Source: CAYXRK01 sp964467615 (GTDB lineage Bacteria > Hydrogenedentota > Hydrogenedentia > Hydrogenedentales > GCA-2746185). From it: 64,000 nucleotides of DNA. Location of the stretch: contig CAYXRK010000003.1 of assembly GCA_964467615.1 (NCBI GenBank), positions 1 through 64,000 of the forward strand, written 5' to 3'. The first letter of the stretch is position 1. Each line of letters starts with the position of its first letter. The notes beneath the pieces were generated by a model. It did not search any database and was not told the DNA's origin. It worked only from the letters and a program-made list of their open reading frames with translations. Positions 63,652 through 64,000 of this stretch are shown in pieces. A program made the position numbers and the translations under genes.

Positions 63652-64000
63652 ATGGCTTTCACGGTTGAACAGTTCATCAAGACTCGTCCGTACCTTTATC
63701 ATGTGAGTGTGAAGGTGAACCTAACTCTCATTCGCGAGCACAAATTCTTGTGGTGTGCCGAGGAACTCACTCGACGTGGAAATCGGCCCAGCCTTTCCAG
63801 CGCCAAGCGGCCCGATGATGTGTATGTCGATGTTGATGGAACGAAAGTTTGTATACGTGATCAGGCCCCGCTGCACCAGGGCAACATAGAATTTGAAAGT
63901 GGCTGGACTTTCGGCAATGTGTTGCAGGACTTGAATTCGCGTGTGTACTTTTGGTCGGGCACAACTAAAGGTCCAACCGAATACGGTCGGCGATACCTCG
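63652..64000 (+). CDS. Unrecognised gene, 5' part only (runs off the window)
   Basis: From ATG 63652 a frame of 116 codons is open to the window end. It starts MAFTVEQFIKTRPYLYHVS and continues with LIREHKFLWCAEEL. I recognise no family. A hand count over 63661-63900 gives about 50 % GC against over 60 % for rpsD, so it may be a recent acquisition. There is no clear ribosome binding site; the start is the first in-frame ATG after the rpsD terminator. Confidence 0.5.
   Translation, partial: MAFTVEQFIKTRPYLYHVSVKVNLTLIREHKFLWCAEELTRRGNRPSLSSAKRPDDVYVDVDGTKVCIRDQAPLHQGNIEFESGWTFGNVLQDLNSRVYFWSGTTKGPTEYGRRYL

Overview
The window is a GC-rich (roughly 60-65 %) bacterial chromosome segment with tightly packed genes on both strands. 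The lipid A genes lpxA and lpxB, lipoboxes and signal peptides mark a diderm (Gram-negative-type) bacterium. A CIRCE-controlled groEL, a bacterial-type sn-glycerol-1-phosphate dehydrogenase, a relic of an ECF sigma factor joined to a carboxypeptidase-regulatory domain, and a 3127-residue surface protein ending in a Gly-Glu linker plus hydrophobic anchor together suggest a PVC/FCB-type lineage such as Candidatus Hydrogenedentota. That placement is an inference from gene content. No CRISPR array, transposase, integrase or phage gene was seen; the only repeats are small palindromic or heptameric intergenic elements.

Layout. 1-2.9 kb: the tail of an upstream gene, a terminator, two peptide/nickel-type ABC ATPases (oppD/oppF-like) and rnhB. 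2.9-7.9 kb: an exported TPR protein, then a membrane-anchored PilZ protein, a polytopic membrane protein and a LarA-family racemase. 7.9-10.3 kb: an SCP2/hydrolase pair on the minus strand, then about 0.9 kb without long genes that contains a dense run of inverted repeats ahead of a 40-residue Lys/Ala-rich histone-H1-like protein. 10.3-21.6 kb: a beta-lactamase/DUF1343 (NamZ-type) fusion, groEL with its promoter and CIRCE operator, a haloalkane-dehalogenase-like hydrolase, CstA, a VOC protein of unusually low GC, an MHS-type MFS transporter, an orphan HicB-like protein, and a DctA-type symporter preceded by a 34-residue single-TM protein.

21.7-33.2 kb is a housekeeping and envelope block: glycerol-1-phosphate dehydrogenase, then lpxA - Gfo/Idh oxidoreductase - lpxB - polA in close succession, rho, trpS and a PilZ-PilT fusion ATPase. 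33.2-40.1 kb: an Eis-like acetyltransferase, a TIGR02757 protein, an exported repeat protein, an EndoIII-like glycosylase, a radical SAM/SPASM protein and a WalJ/YycJ-type metallo-hydrolase. 40.2-49.6 kb is the single giant surface-protein gene. 49.6-53.4 kb (minus strand): infA, an Asp/Glu racemase-family protein and an iron-type ABC permease with its binding lipoprotein. 53.5-61.4 kb: three small metallo-hydrolase or exported-protein clusters, a GGQ release-factor-like protein and the sigma-factor relic. 61.5-64 kb: a serine/threonine dehydratase-like PLP enzyme, tRNA-Ala(GGC), rpsD with its promoter and terminator, and the start of an unrecognised gene that runs off the window.

How the parts work together. 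LpxA and LpxB catalyse the first and the disaccharide-forming steps of lipid A synthesis, and the oxidoreductase between them may modify the UDP-sugar. Two PilZ proteins (4.8 kb and 31.8 kb) imply c-di-GMP control of surface behaviour. Good sigma-70-type promoters can be read at groEL, the first pilZ gene, the pilZ-pilT gene, tRNA-Ala and rpsD, and extended -10 elements (TGnTA---T) recur just upstream of several other genes.
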